A stretch of DNA of 64,000 bases from Triglochin maritima. Its lineage: Eukaryota; Streptophyta; Magnoliopsida; Alismatales; Juncaginaceae. The stretch covers positions 41,436,201 to 41,500,200 of the forward strand of contig OY821771.1 of the NCBI GenBank assembly GCA_963682175.1, read 5' to 3'. A program made the position numbers and the translations under genes. Positions 1 to 12,516 of this stretch are shown in pieces (positions within the stretch are counted from its first letter, which is position 1; the number at the start of each line of letters is the position of its first letter). The notes beneath the pieces were generated by a model that saw nothing but the letters and a program-made list of their open reading frames with translations, was not told the DNA's origin and did not search any database.

Positions 1-225
1 ATGGTCAAAATATGTCTTGAGAATCATCAAGATCAAAATATTGCATGCCAATAACTAATTGTGAGGAGGTCTAAATGAAATGATTTTGATTTTGTCCAAC
101 TCAATATCATACAGAAGAGCTAGAGATAGAAAACTAAGAGGAATAATTTCATAAAAATCTTTGTTTTCTTTTAAAACCTCCGCTAAAGATTTACAAATGT
201 TTATAGTGATACAATTTCTGACTAC

Positions 226-703
226 CTGGTGTTGGAAGTGGACTTGCAGAACCTGTAACAAACAAATCCCAAATTCACATCAAATTATATTCGTATAAAC
301 TAATAACAATTTTGACTTTTTGGTGGAATTAACTATAAGTACCGGTGCACTTGAGTAGAGGCACGGCACTAGACTTGCACATTTTCGGCAGCGATATGGC
401 CAAAGTCCGGTTTATGGGGAGACTGATAGGCACGTTTCCGGTGAGTATGAGGCAGCCGCATTCGGCGCTGTTGGTCAGGAGTTTTTTCATGGACTTGCAG
501 CAACTCACGGTCGGCGATGAGCCACCGTTGGTGCTCCCCGTTAGAAAGCTCAAACAAGGGGTGAACGTCGTGATCATTGCGGATGTGCAACCTGTTGTTA
601 TGATTTGGGCCGAGGAAGGGGATACGAATACAGATACAGATACAGATATCATCACGACGATGACTATTGAGATTGGGATGGTTTTGGAACGTTTGCTGGC
701 CAT
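226..703 (-). CDS. GPI-anchored-type lipid-transfer protein, partial (3' end outside window)
   Basis: Exon 1 runs from the ATG at 703 down to 343 and encodes a hydrophobic signal peptide followed by the full eight-cysteine motif of non-specific lipid-transfer proteins: GC, TPC, CC, CGC, a C after LPKM, and LLKC. A donor after the G at 343 and an acceptor at 254-253 join in frame to a 27-nt exon (252-226) encoding SASPLPTP, which ends at another GT donor. Unspliced, exon 1 stops at 329-331, right at the donor. Such Ser/Pro-rich linkers normally lead to a GPI-attachment tail; that exon is not visible and probably lies beyond the left edge. Inferred role from the family: apoplastic or plasma-membrane lipid binding, as in cuticle or xylogen-type LTPGs. 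The exon-1 call is firm; the microexon is a prediction. Confidence 0.8.
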
Positions 704-761
704 TTGTGTTGTTGTTGGGAGGGGGAGTTTGGCTTGGTGAGCTCAAGTGGAGGGAGGAACT

Positions 762-767
762 TTTATA
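762..767 (-). promoter_or_regulatory. TATA box of the left LTPG gene
   Basis: TATAAA on the minus strand about 60 bases upstream of the ATG at 703. Position and sequence fit a plant core promoter. Confidence 0.45.
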
Positions 768-3045
768 TGGAGGGAAGTGGACAAGTCTTGGTGGATTTGA
801 AAAAAAAGGAGTTGAAGGTTTACCAACCCTTAGCTAACCTTAGCTTTTTGTGTGTGATGGAAATTTAAGATGGGTGATCCCTTTGGGACGAAAAGAATAT
901 GGTAGATGGAGGTTTGGCATGGTGTGTGATTTGATTTTATTTTCTTTTTAGGATTGCTTAATGAGTTGTTTTTAATTATTCCTTGACAATTACCCTTTTA
1001 ATCTTATTCTCGTTAGATCATAGAACATGAGCTACGTTTGGTCGAGTTCGATACTTGATTTTGGTTTATTATAAATTCTAGCATTTGCAAGTACTATTTT
1101 ATTGCTGTGTTAGTAGGGTTGTTCAATAACAAAAGACCTGAAGACTTAAAATTAGCACCATTAGAAATTTATGCAGTGGAAGCCAAATTTCCACGGACAA
1201 TGTAGAAAACGTAAAGCATATATGATGATGATGATGATGATGATGATGAATAGGCTAAAAGTACTTCTAAAGAGGTTTTCGAATGGTCTGAAGTTTTTGT
1301 TCCTTGTCTCTGTAGATCATAATCTCATGGCAATTCTAGTCACCTTTGTCTTTGTGACTCACTCCAGCTGTTCAGGTAAAAATGTACACAAGTGTAGATG
1401 AATATGATTGGGCCCAACTAGCGATGGACTTGAAAGATGAAAATCACGTCCCATGACATTTTAAATGTTATTAGTTTCTGTGACTGTTATTGTGAGATTT
1501 GACATTCAAAGCATGTTGGCACAAAACAACCTTCATACAAGATTCAATCTTATTGACCTGCATGCTGAAGATAAAAGTTTCAGTTGCATTCATCTTTTCT
1601 TGAAAATGATAGAAAGGAAGAGGTGAGTTCTAGGTAAGAAATCATCATTTTTGATGTAGTAATGATGGAATTTCACTTGAACCTTGATTTGAAAGTGTAT
1701 ATACCACCTATGCAAATTTTGTCAAAAGCAAATTCCATCTTGAAATGTGGAATTTGGAAATTTGACATGATTTATTTTATATTTAATCATTCAAATTAAT
1801 ACAACATGCTAAAGGATTACTAATCCTTAACTTTTCGAGGTATTTCTGATGCTGTTAAGAGTAAGGAAGAAATTATATTTCAAATACAATTCTACGTGCA
1901 TACTATAAGTGCCACCACTAATATATCCTATATAAATTTCAAATTCTATAAGTGCCACAACTAATATATCCTATATAAATTTTTGAGTTCCTTATTTCAA
2001 CGTAACTTGTTTATCCATGCAAGGTAAATATAAAACATGTAATTTATATATTTTAGATTTGTAAATTCTATCATTCATGAGACTTGCAAATACCGCATCA
2101 CGCAAGAATTTGTAGTCAACTCAAACATCGAGTCGATCAAATCTAATTGTATTCAGCTACTCTCTGTAATGGCGACAAGGGAATTGCCAACTTCTAAAAT
2201 AAAAAACATACTCGGAAGAATAACAAAACATAAAGAATTTGAAATTAACTATCATATATCAGAAGCACAAACATAAAATGACTATACCATGGCCGTTTAT
2301 CGAACCGTATTTCAACTATACTCATTTTATTCAGTACATATCATATGTTGTCATTTTGGAGGAAAAAAACATGACAAATGACTTGCAATACATGCAATAT
2401 ACTTGATGAGATTCGAAACCGTTAGAAGTTAAAACTTGTATTTTTAGCCAATTTTGCCCTTCAAACTTGATGTCAGCTGAGATGCATCTGGTGTGCGCAT
2501 ACATAATCACAAAATCAAGCATCCCACGCCATCATACGAAATGCCACTTTTGGTTCGTTTAGGTGCAATCCAAACTATTGGTGAACCACAAAAGTTGGTG
2601 TTCAAGATTCTATCAAATTCCTCCAAGTCCAAACCTCAATCTCGGGTCCACGTACAGCAGATCCTCCGTGTAATTAAGACATTCGTTACACCTAATGAAT
2701 CCCAGATTGCCATTAGTCTGCGTTTTAGGTGGGCAAAAGAAATGCCAATCTAGCACCAATTGAAACTTGATTTGGTGGGTCCAACCGTCCAAGCCCAACA
2801 TGACTCCCTCCACAACCCACACCAACTCTAACCAAACACCACCAAGATCAGAACAGGAAAAACATGTTGATGCTCAAATCAGCACATATCTTGGACACCC
2901 CAACGACACCACTTCAACGTACTCTTCCTCGAAATCACCAACCGAAGTCCAACACAAAAGGAACCCGATCGGATCGTTAGGAGAGTTGGCCAACCAACAA
3001 AACCAACTCACCTCTTTTTCACCTCACTTCCAAAATCCGCCACCC
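768..3045. other. Intergenic region between two divergent LTPG genes
   Basis: No coding region is supported here. It should contain the promoters of both flanking genes. Visible low-level structure: an (ATG)n microsatellite at about 1222-1248 and an imperfect tandem duplication at about 1903-1982. Short ORFs have no recognisable motif. Confidence 0.6.
1903..1982. repeat. Short tandem duplication, period ~43 bp
   Basis: The block starting CTATAAGTGCCACCACTAAT and ending TATCCTATATAAATTT is followed by a near-identical second copy (CCACAACTAAT variant). Two copies only. Confidence 0.7.
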
Positions 3046-3051
3046 TATAAA
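3046..3051 (+). promoter_or_regulatory. TATA box of the second LTPG gene
   Basis: TATAAA in CACCCTATAAACTCCC, about 95 bases before the ATG at 3144, followed by a plausible 5' leader. Confidence 0.55.
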
Positions 3052-3143
3052 CTCCCACGTACTCTTCCCACAGAACCAACCAACCAACCATCAAACAAAC
3101 TAGAATCCACTTGCTCTTTCATTGGTTTGTTTCTATACGAAAA

Positions 3144-4230
3144 ATGGGTCTCTTCTTACGTTCAGGTGTGATCGTAGTGTCTTTGATTATGTTATGTATT
3201 GGAGTGAGATCTCAGCCTGGATGCGCCCCGGCGATGGTGAGTCTGACCCCATGCCTTGGGTTCATGACTGGCAACTCCTCTGCACCGTCAAGTCAGTGCT
3301 GCTCGCAGCTCTCCACCATGGTGCAGTCGCAGTCTCAGTGCCTCTGTGCTCTTCTCAGCCGTCCCATGCCGTTCCCCTTCAACATCCCCATCAACCAGAC
3401 TCAGGCCATGACTCTTCCTGGTGCTTGCAGGATCCAAGCCCCACCCCTCAGCCAATGCCAATGTGAGTTCACAAAGATGTAGCTTTCAGATCCATCTAAG
3501 CTTAAGTGTTTTCTTTGAACATTTTGGAGACACATATAAGAGGCTTGACCACCATTATTGATGTTCTATGTTTGCATGTCGTATCTTAGTCGCTTTAACG
3601 TTTCTATACCATTAAATCATGGCTTTATGCCTCGTACATTCTTGACGTCCAATAGACTGAGTTAGCTTAGCTAGTCAACACCTACCAGTGATTTGTCATA
3701 TCTACTTCAACACCTTCTTACATTGAAATAACTAGAGATGGATAGTATTTAACAAGGTTTAACTGAAGCAAAATGTTATAATTTGTTTGTACCATTTGTA
3801 GCTAGTGGTGGTGCGATTTCTCCAGCGGGTACAGTTCCTCCGGTGATGACACCAACAGCAGTCCCACCAGTGAGGACACCATTGGCAGCTCCTCCAACTG
3901 TTGGTTCTACAACTCCAGATGTGACTGCTGGACCTCCTTCGACTCAAGCACCTCAAGCTGAAGGTCCTGCATCATCTCTAACTCCCACAGCTGATGCTCC
4001 TCCAACCACTGGTCCATCAGTTGTCCCTGGCTCCATCTCTCCAGGTTTGTGCATGTTTATTTTGAATTCTTGAACATTTATTTACTTGATTCTGTTTGTC
4101 TAAGAAAAATGGCTACACAGGAACCGACAAGAGTACTCCCGATCAGTCATCGGATGCCAGCTCGTTGACGATGTCTCTGTTCGTATTGCTATTCACTTCG
4201 TCTTGGGCTTCCAATCTCATCAGCTTCTAA
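3144..4230 (+). CDS. GPI-anchored lipid-transfer protein (LTPG / xylogen-like), 3 exons
   Basis: Exons 3144-3462, 3802-4044 and 4121-4230 join in frame (donors GTGAGT and GTTTGT, AG acceptors) to give 223 residues. The start MGLFLRSG at 3144 was preferred over an upstream in-frame ATG at 3111 because it gives a clean signal peptide ending near VRSQ. Exon 1 carries the eight-cysteine lipid-transfer motif (GCAPAM, TPCLGF, QCC, CLC, GAC, SQC). Exon 2 is a Pro/Thr/Ala/Ser-rich linker typical of arabinogalactan-type glycosylation. Exon 3 has a small-residue region (SSDASS) and a hydrophobic tail ending in a stop, which fits a GPI-attachment signal. Expected location: outer face of the plasma membrane or cell wall, binding lipids. 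It is divergent from the LTPG at 226-703 and may be a local duplicate, although the two differ substantially. Confidence 0.9.
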
Positions 4231-5085
4231 GCACAATGGAGTCTGAAAGTTTATGGTCTTATGTTTATATTTTGAGTGGAATGCTTGTCCTTGTTATGTT
4301 TCTCGTGTTTATATATGTTGTTTGGTCGATGTAATAAGTAGAGATGTATTTCTATGATTTTTTATATATATTATTTACTCTATTGTTTAAATTACTGTAA
4401 GAATTAATTACTGCCTAACTGTAAAAAACAACAATACATAAGCCAAATATAGAAAAGCACAACTAATTCATGGTGTGTGTAGCCCTTAAAATGCTCAAGG
4501 CAGGGTATGATGTCACTACACTGATGATTTTAGAAGCCTTGTAAATATAGTTCTATCTTGCAATCTTATATATGCACTGCCTATTCGGCAATTATTATTT
4601 TGGGTGATTTGTTAACACCATATAAATTCAACGACTATAACTTACAAGTTGCAAGAAAAGATCAGATGCATGCGATTCTTACGACCCGCACAATCTGATC
4701 TTCAAAATTTCATGAGCACTTCAAAGTGCAAGATCACATCAATGAGTGATAGACTGATAGGCCACTTCAGATGCCTGCATTTTTCAATAGAATTCTTAAC
4801 ATCAGTGTCTCCCTTTCCAAACATTGCACGGATAATATACGGAAGCATAATCGTGATTCTTTCTCTCAAATGAGAAAATGATGGCCATTGATCTTACTTA
4901 CTAACTCACTGAGACTTCTAATATTTTTGGGATTTTGGTACTTAATTGAGGACATGAAACAACACGCTGGCTGAAAGAATTATGTGTGGAAAACCAGTGG
5001 TTACCGCTTACCAGTAAACAAGGGATTGCTCTATGAAAAACAGGGATTCCAAATTTAAAGTGCTTCAGCAAACCAAAAATAATAA
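4231..5085. other. Intergenic, no gene seen
   Basis: 3' flank of the LTPG gene and 3' flank of the minus-strand DUF1997 copy. AT-rich; the short ORF at 4649-4873 has no recognisable motif. Confidence 0.6.
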
Positions 5086-5884
5086 TCAAAGTGAGTCTGT
5101 CTTCAAGCTATGAACAGCAGTGGTAGCAGGGAGAGCACCCTCTTTTAGTTGTTTCTCTCGCTTCTCCTTTCCAAATTTCCCGAAATCCGCAAGCAAACTC
5201 ACGTTCACTTCTTCCTTCATTCTCTGCAACAACCGCTCCAATACCTGCATAACATCACTGAAATCAAAATCCCAATAACAGAACGAAACAAATGCTTCAA
5301 GTAACATGTGAGTTGTCTAACTGAATCTGCAACGCTTTTACGAATGTTTTTTGGAACCAAAGCAAGAATTTGCGGCAGGACCAACGTGATACTCATATCC
5401 AATTCACCCTTTAGACGGCTATTTGCAGCTCTTTTATCAGAGTATAATGAATGTTCCTTGCACCTTCAACTCAAAATGTGGGGGCATGTGAACATTGTCT
5501 AGACCCTGAAGCTCCCATCTGGTCTGAAACAATGAGATGAGCAAACAGCATCAGTTTATGTGAGTCTGGAAAATGGCAAACATGTGGACCTCATCACCAC
5601 AAAAGTGCTAAATTTGACCAGCATTTATGTATACAGGAACAATTTGGAGTTCGAAGAAACAATGCCAGATGGGATTGCATAATTGACGTAAATCAGACAG
5701 ACAGAAAGCTATTAAGCTCTTTCATCTACCCACAGCTTGGAGCTCAAGGACCCTTTTTACAGTGGGAGGCACTCCAGAGAGGTGATTTTTGTCCTTTGGA
5801 TCTGCACCTCAATCTCATGTCAACGACTGGGTAAACAGATACCAAGAGAAACTGTATGGGTAGCATCTTTATTCTCCACTCTTC
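5086..5884 (-). pseudogene. DUF1997-family gene copy, 5'-truncated with two frameshifts
   Basis: Three exon-like blocks with good splice sites are visible on the minus strand: 5884-5734 (EEWRIKMLPIQF, then VVDMRLRC), 5523-5322 (TRWELQGLDN, then ELDMSITLVLP and LALVPKNIRKSVADS) and 5244-5086 (VLERLLQRM, then VSLLADFGKF, ending in TGA). These motifs match plant DUF1997 proteins, mostly predicted chloroplast proteins of unknown function. Two frame changes are present: one in the A-run at about 5785-5790, between RLRCRSK and the GVPP-containing segment, and one at about 5441-5452, between KVQGTF and the SDKRAANSRL segment. I could not find the N-terminal exons between 5885 and the POLH start. Most likely a truncated pseudogene; sequence error in an intact gene is the alternative. 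Confidence 0.7.
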
Positions 5885-6563
5885 CTGCACAGACATCTCT
5901 AACATGTCAGGAGATTATGTAGTTTTAACTAACTGTCTAAGAAACCATCCCGTCTCCCTTATATAGCCAGGAAGTTCAGAATAAGTGCTTATGATTTAGT
6001 TAATTACCATACATTGATAGGCAAACATAAGAAAATCCAATTACTAAAGTCCATGTTTACATACTACATGGAATGATATGTAGTGAAAATATTATCTTTT
6101 TGAGGAGGATTTCGGATAAATTACAAGAAAATATTCAAAAAAAATCTTCTTTCAATATGACCGAGTAATAACCAAGAAAGAAAAATGAATGCCAAATCCA
6201 TCACTAGTCATCCACAACTTCTTTCTCTAATAAAAAAAGTTGGAAGTAGCCGGAAGAAAAGTAAAAAGAAAGATAACGAAGTGTTGTGTTTTGTGTAATT
6301 TACAGTGGTAAAGTTCAAAATTTTGAATTTTAAATGTCCTCCTCGAAACTCAAAATCCTTTTGACACAAAACCCCCGACCCAACCAAAATAAAAGGTAAA
6401 TAATAATAATAATAATAATCACCCATCGAGGGTCCGAGACTGGATAGTAGAGCGCATGAGCCCCGCAGGCAAAGGACACCACACCATTCGGCCCGGGAAG
6501 AGTTAAAACTTAGAAATCAAGCGGGAAGAGTTCCGAAAGAGGGCGAGAGAAGGAGGAATCAGA
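5885..6563. other. Intergenic / POLH upstream region
   Basis: Separates the divergent DUF1997 copy from POLH. Contains a (TAA)n run near 6400-6420 and a GC-richer segment just before the POLH start. No N-terminal DUF1997 exon could be recognised here. Confidence 0.5.
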
Positions 6564-6646
6564 ATGCCGGTGGCCCGACCAGAATCGCACGACGCCAGAG
6601 TCATCGCCCATGTCGATATGGATTGCTTCTACGTCCAAGGTAACAA

Positions 6647-6679
<33 letters not shown>

Positions 6680-9600
6680 TCAGAAATTTCACTTCACCGA
6701 TTTGGTACTAAAAGCAAATACTTCTTCCATATATTTCGTTTAAGGCCGTTCCATGTATGGAATAACAAATCCCCACTAATAACAATGATTTTTGTTTTAT
6801 GGAACCCTAATCGTTTAATTAGGCAACAGTGAAGCCATTTCCGTCTCTATGTATTAGATCGATCCACGCTGTTCGTTGCCATTTTCGTCCACTAGAGAAA
6901 TACAGATTTTGCCTTGATTGGCCGCTAATACATGATTGCTATCGTCTATATGATCTACATATTCGTAGTTGGTGGGGATCAATACTAGAAAAATGAGTTT
7001 TAGTCAACCAAACCTAAGCTCTTCAGTGTGGTCACGTTCATAGATCGAATTGGACCGTTTACATATCTTGATCTACTATTCTTAGGAAATATATCCAATC
7101 CAAAGAAGAGATACACATTAATACGAACAGGAAAGGTTAAAAAAACAACTAATTAACAAATGGCTAAATTACTCGTTATGATATATATCTACTCCGAGCA
7201 ATCTCAAATGAATAAGCCTACTTGTCCAGTAAACTCGACGTGTTCCTGGTGGGTCTCAAAATATAATTGTTCATTGCAAAAACTTTTTAGTGATCCATTA
7301 GTAGCCTTTGTTAGTTGATGCTCGGAATGTTGGCGTGGCCGTGCTAACAATCTTTAGCCTTTTTAATCATTTGCCCATTTAAAGTGGTGAAGGTTTGACT
7401 TTGAATATGACGTTTTGATTTAGCATGGTATTTCAAACTTTTTAATATCATCAGTGTCTTCATAGAGGTGCACTTCACATGAAAAGAGCATGTGTCGATG
7501 TCGTGTCATTATCATATTGCGCTCCCAACGTGGTAGTTACTTTACCATACTGTCTCCTTTAAGTATTAATTCATTTTTCCCTTTTAATCAACGACTCAAT
7601 GTAACTTGTAGTGGAACAAAGGAAAAATCCCGAATTGCGGGGTTTACCAACTGCTGTAGTACAATACAATTCTTGGAAAGGAGGTGGCTTGATTGCTGTA
7701 GGTTATGAGGCTCGCAAATTTGGTGTTAAGCGGTAAGATATCTTTATCAATTCTCACTACCTCCTATTTTAGAATGCTTGGTTAATAAAGATAGTGGCTA
7801 ACATAAGGTTTCAGTTCCATGCGAGGAGATGAAGCCAAAAAGGTGTGCCCAGGTATAAATTTGGTTCAGGTGCCAACAGGACGTGGCAAGGCTGACTTAA
7901 ATTTATATCGAGATGCTGGCTCAGAGGTGCATATCTTGGTTACTTTTGTCTAGTTTTCAAATGCAAATACTCCTCAATATCCCCGTTAATTGTTTGGTTT
8001 TGTAAATGCTGAACACTAGATATAAATGTATCTGCTAATCGATTCAGGTAGTTTCTATACTTTCAACGAAAGGGCGATGTGAGCGTGCATCAATTGATGA
8101 GGTTTATCTTGATCTTACTGATGCTGCTGAATGCATGCTGTCAGAAACTCCAGATAAAATGCAGGAAATTGATGAAGAGGTCCTCAGATCACATGTTCTA
8201 GGTCTTTCTGAAGTAAGGTCGTTTATCACTTCTCTAAAATTTATTTAATGTTACTTCTACCGTGTTTAAGTTAAACAGGTTCTAGTTTGTGTTTCATCTT
8301 TCGTGTCATTCCAAAAAGAGAGAAGCAACTTAACTATGTGTGAAGGAAAAAACAAAGATTTCTCCTCTATGCTTTTAGTTTGGTTTGAGTCTCCTCATTA
8401 GTGTGATTAAGTAATCTACTGGAACACAATGCTTTTCCAATGTCAGAATGACATATAATAGATTAATAGATGAATCATTTGGTCCTATTTGGGGGGATCA
8501 AAGCATTCCTTACATTAAAACTTAGGACCACTTTTTTCCACAATTGTTACCCTTAGTCCCTTATAATGGAGTTGACATGCAAATGGAATATTTGAAGGAC
8601 GCTACGGGTGGAGAGAACCTTGTTAAAGATTGGATGTGTAGATGTGATAGTGATCATCGAGATAAGTTGTTAGCTTGTGGAGCCATCATTGTTGCACAAC
8701 TCCGGAGGAAAGTTTTGGAGCAGACAACATTTACATGTTCTGCAGGCATCGCTCACAATAAGGTATGCTCATTTGTTTATTAAGATTACAGATATGCCAT
8801 ATCACACCTTATAAACACTGTTTCAGATGTTGGCAAAGCTTGCAAGTGCAATGCATAAGCCCGCACAACAAACTGTCGTACTGTCCTCCTCTGTGAAAAA
8901 CCTGCTGTCTTCATTACCTATTAAGAAAATGTAACTTCCTCCTTCCATTTCGAAGGATTTTTTCTAGCACTTATCTCACTGATATCATTCTCAATTAATT
9001 TCATGCCAAATTTTTGTTATTGTCCTAGTACGTACAATGTTTTTGGTTGCTGAGTTTCAGGAAACAGCTCGGAGGAAAGCTTGGGAGTTCCTTGCAGAAT
9101 GACCTTGGCATCAATGCTGTTGGTGATTTATTACATTTTTCTGAAGAAACGTTGCAGCAGCATTATGGCACAAATACAGGGTATAACACTTCTGATCAAA
9201 GAGGTGGTGTTTATTGGTTGATATTTATATTTCAAGTTTTAGCATAAAATTAACACTTATAAGTGCAGAAAATAGTTGAATTATGCAATAAAGTAACATA
9301 TCATTAAGGGATTACATGGGTAAGTCTAACTTGTCAAATACAATGTCCAAATTAAAAACGCAAATCATTAGACACCTTTTGCATTGTTTGAAGTGTGTAT
9401 CTATGAAACGTATTCTCCAGACTTCTAATTCGTATATAGATATTTATGGTTAATTCAAAGAGGTGTGCCCAATCTATCAAAGAGGTGGTGTTTATTGGTT
9501 GATATTTATATTTCAAGTTTTAACATAAAATTAACACTTATAAGTGCAGAAAATAGTTGAATTATGAAATAAAGTAACATATCATTAAGGGATTACATGG

Positions 9601-12392
9601 GTAAGTCTAACTTGTCAAATACAATGTCCAAATTAAAAACGCAAACCATTAGACACCTTTTGCATTGTTTGAAGTGTGTATCTATGAAACGTATTCCAGA
9701 CTTCTAATTCGTATATAGATATTTATGGTTAATTCAGTCTGCATACATCATTTTATGTTAACAGATATACTACAACTCATATATGGTTTAGTGAAGTGAT
9801 TCGGCATAAAACCATATAACCTAATATGTAAAATTAGATGAGAGGATTTAACCGGGTAATGTGGATTGAGTTTGAAAAGCATCCATTAATAATGCTTTAT
9901 GGCCTCTGTTTTACATTTTTATTGAAATTCAAACTGCAATTTGCTCTTGGATAATCTCAGAACATGGTTATGGAATATAGCAAGAGGCATAAATGGAGAA
10001 GAGGTCCAAGATCGACTTCTTCCTAAAAGCCACGGTTGTGGAAAGACATTTCCAGGTCCACAAGCATTGAGAAGTGCTTCTGCAGTAAGTTTTTATCCCC
10101 GATGAATATCACAACTAGCAATTTAGTTTTCACATGTTAAGCATGATGCTTTCCGTTAACTAAGATTCTCGTTGTGTTTTATTTCATGATAATTACCAAA
10201 TAATTTGTGTATAATCTTTGACCATAAACATATTCTTTCTTGCCAGTGCTTGTCTTTATAACCTTAGTAGGTTGCCATATTTAGGATTATAAAACGCTCC
10301 CTAGATACTTTTAACTGTCCAAACATATGTGGGTAAAGAGGCTATACACTTAACTCTGAGTAATTCCATAATTAAGTAGCCATAGTTTCTTGATACAACT
10401 TTAAAATGGTAAGAGAGCTCCAACATGATCCCCTAAGGCAACTTAAGTTCTATAAGAGGTGCTATATATCTATGAGTAAATGTCACAGTGCCATCTTGAG
10501 TTTCATGGTATTAGTTCTTAGTTGTCCACTGTTATTGTTTAACCAGGTGGAGCGTTGGCTCAATGAACTATGCGAGGAGCTCAATGAGCGAATTCAGACT
10601 GATCTTGACAAAAATAGGAGGATTGCACAAACTTTAACTCTGCATGCTTCAGCCTTTAAGGTTTCACTTCTTGCACTAAAATCTCACCACCACATTTAAC
10701 CTTTTCATGGCTGAGGGCGCATTCCGCCAATATTATTTTAAATTGATTTCTCTTGCTTTCCAGGCTAATGATTTAGATTCACACAAGAAATTCCCCTCAA
10801 AATCATGTCCACTACGTTATGGTGCAACCAAAATTAAAGAAGATGTTGTGAAGCTGTTTGATTCTGCATTAAAAGATTATATGGGTGTGCATAGTTGTAG
10901 GTGGGGAGTAACATCTCTGTCAGTATCTGCAAGTAAAATTGTGGCAATACCATCGGTGAGTTTCAATAATATCTATCTACAACAGGTAGAGATGTATTGT
11001 ATGATGGAGTTCCTGGTAACATGATGAGCAATCTGTTTTCTGGAGATCAGCTAGGAAAATTCATCTCTCCCAGATTTGATGTTGCAAACAATTTTTTGGT
11101 AGTGTCATTTGATGTTGGTAAAAAAGACCCTCTTTCAGGCATTTTGATTAGAGGAAAATATTAGAATTTTTGTGAATCAAGCTTTGAGTTTGTGTTCATG
11201 TGACAGTTCGTTGCCCATTCGTTGAAACCATGTGGGGTTTCTTACTTTTAATGTAGTTTTATATAATAAGAAATCATTTATTTAATTCTAGTGATTCTTA
11301 GGAAGCCACTAGTAACTATAACACCAACAGCTAGGTATGGATGCATCTTGTGGTTAGGTGTCTTTAATAATGCCTTGTCTAGCTGGTTGTCATATCATGA
11401 TCATGTTAGTGATGGTTTCAGGGAACCTCTTCAATCCTGAACTTCTTTCATGGAATGAGTCCGACTTCATCTGCTCAAGATTCTAGTGGGCTGGTGTTTG
11501 AAGGTCCTCCCTCTGAGCTCTCTCATCACAACCACTTAAATGCGCATATGCAGATGAATATGGCAGATGCCACATCTGCTCCGCCGCAGAATATATCAAG
11601 GAAGGAAATAAGTGCACAAAAAGAAAAAAGGAAGGTACAAAATTACCTCAAAATTCATCTTTTACTTCTTTGGGGAACCTGGCTATGACAAGGTAGATTG
11701 TTAACATGGTATTGTTGTTTTAATTTTACATAGGACATCCATGAGGTGCTGATTTAGCATTTGCCAAGCATCTCCTGCATTTAAATTGCATGGTACATCC
11801 ATATAGAATATCATATGATGAGATAGGAGATGACTCGAACCACAATTACATCCAAGTGTTTTACTCCAATTTACCTACACTTTGTTGCAGGAGAAGTCAT
11901 CTATCTTAAATTTTTTTCATGCGAGCAATACTACCTGCACTTCTTCAGATCAAGGTTCAGGTGGACGCCTTGTATATAATGGCACCTCATCATTGACCTT
12001 ATCAGGTTTGCATATGTGCTTTTGGTTTTGTCAGAGCTAGATGAAATCTATTATTTGCTCAATGTGCTGCATTAAACTATAGCATGCATCCTTTGATTAT
12101 CAATAATTCGTGGGTGTGTGCCCTTTCAGGGGGTGAATGCAGTCTCAGTCGAAAGAAAGATGAAAACAGTAAGTTTAACAACGAGAGCATAGAAGTCGAA
12201 GAAAATTGTGGTAATGCAGTGCAAACTGTTGAATCTTGGAAGTACGACGCAGAGGACATAGATCCTTCTGTTGTTGCAGAGCTTCCTCCAGAAATCCAGA
12301 GAGAAGTTCAACAGTGGCTTCGCCCGCATAAGCGTGCTAAACCAGCTAAGAGTTCTACTATTGCTGATTTCTTTAACCCTGCAAAGAAGTAG
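6564..12392 (+). CDS. POLH: DNA polymerase eta (Y-family translesion polymerase), 13 exons
   Basis: The protein begins MPVARPESHDARVIAHVDMD and contains CFYVQVEQRKNPELRGLP, the typical plant Pol eta start with the first catalytic Asp in DMD. Predicted exons: 6564-6639, 7612-7732, 7815-7926, 8048-8212, 8526-8762, 8827-8930, 9061-9180, 9961-10084, 10547-10660, 10764-10955, 11422-11634, 11891-12005 and 12130-12392, totalling 651 residues with every phase matching. The palm has ASIDEVYLDLT (catalytic acidic pair) and CSAGIAHNK. Thumb and little-finger regions follow (QLGGKLGSSL, TLTLHASAFK). The C-terminus holds a UBM-like ubiquitin-binding segment (DPSVVAELPPEIQREVQQWL) and ends in a PCNA-interacting motif (STIADFFNPAKK). 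Family role: nuclear bypass of UV photoproducts. The exact start of exon 5 is the least certain boundary. Intron 7 carries a tandem duplication. Confidence 0.93.
6652..6679. repeat. (CT)n microsatellite in POLH intron 1
   Basis: About 14 uninterrupted CT units starting 12 bases after the exon-1 donor, so it sits directly beside the 5' splice site. Confidence 0.9.
9195..9737. repeat. ~263-bp tandem duplication inside POLH intron 7
   Basis: The block starting ATCAAAGAGGTGGTGTTTAT at about 9195 and ending GTTAATTCA at about 9458 is repeated from about 9476 to 9737 with only a few substitutions and a 2-base indel. The period is about 281, with an unrelated spacer of ~17 bp. Copy 1 begins 15 bases after the exon-7 donor but does not include exon sequence. 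Confidence 0.92.
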
Positions 12393-12417
12393 AATTCTTT
12401 TCTACATTTATGCACAT

Positions 12418-12516
12418 ATTGACATATGTATGATTGTTCAAAAACTGAATCCTTTGTAGATGTCATATTGACATATGTATGATTGTTCAAAAACTGAATC
12501 CTTTGGAGATGTCAGC
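12418..12516. repeat. 49-bp tandem duplication just after POLH stop
   Basis: ATTGACATATGTATGATTGT... occurs twice in a row (second copy starts near 12467), nearly identical. It lies 26-124 bases after the stop, so it is probably in the POLH 3' UTR. Confidence 0.88.

Noticed and set aside
345..746. 131- and 125-codon ORFs overlapping the left LTPG exon in other frames
   Set aside because: Shadow frames of the lipid-transfer exon; no domain of their own.
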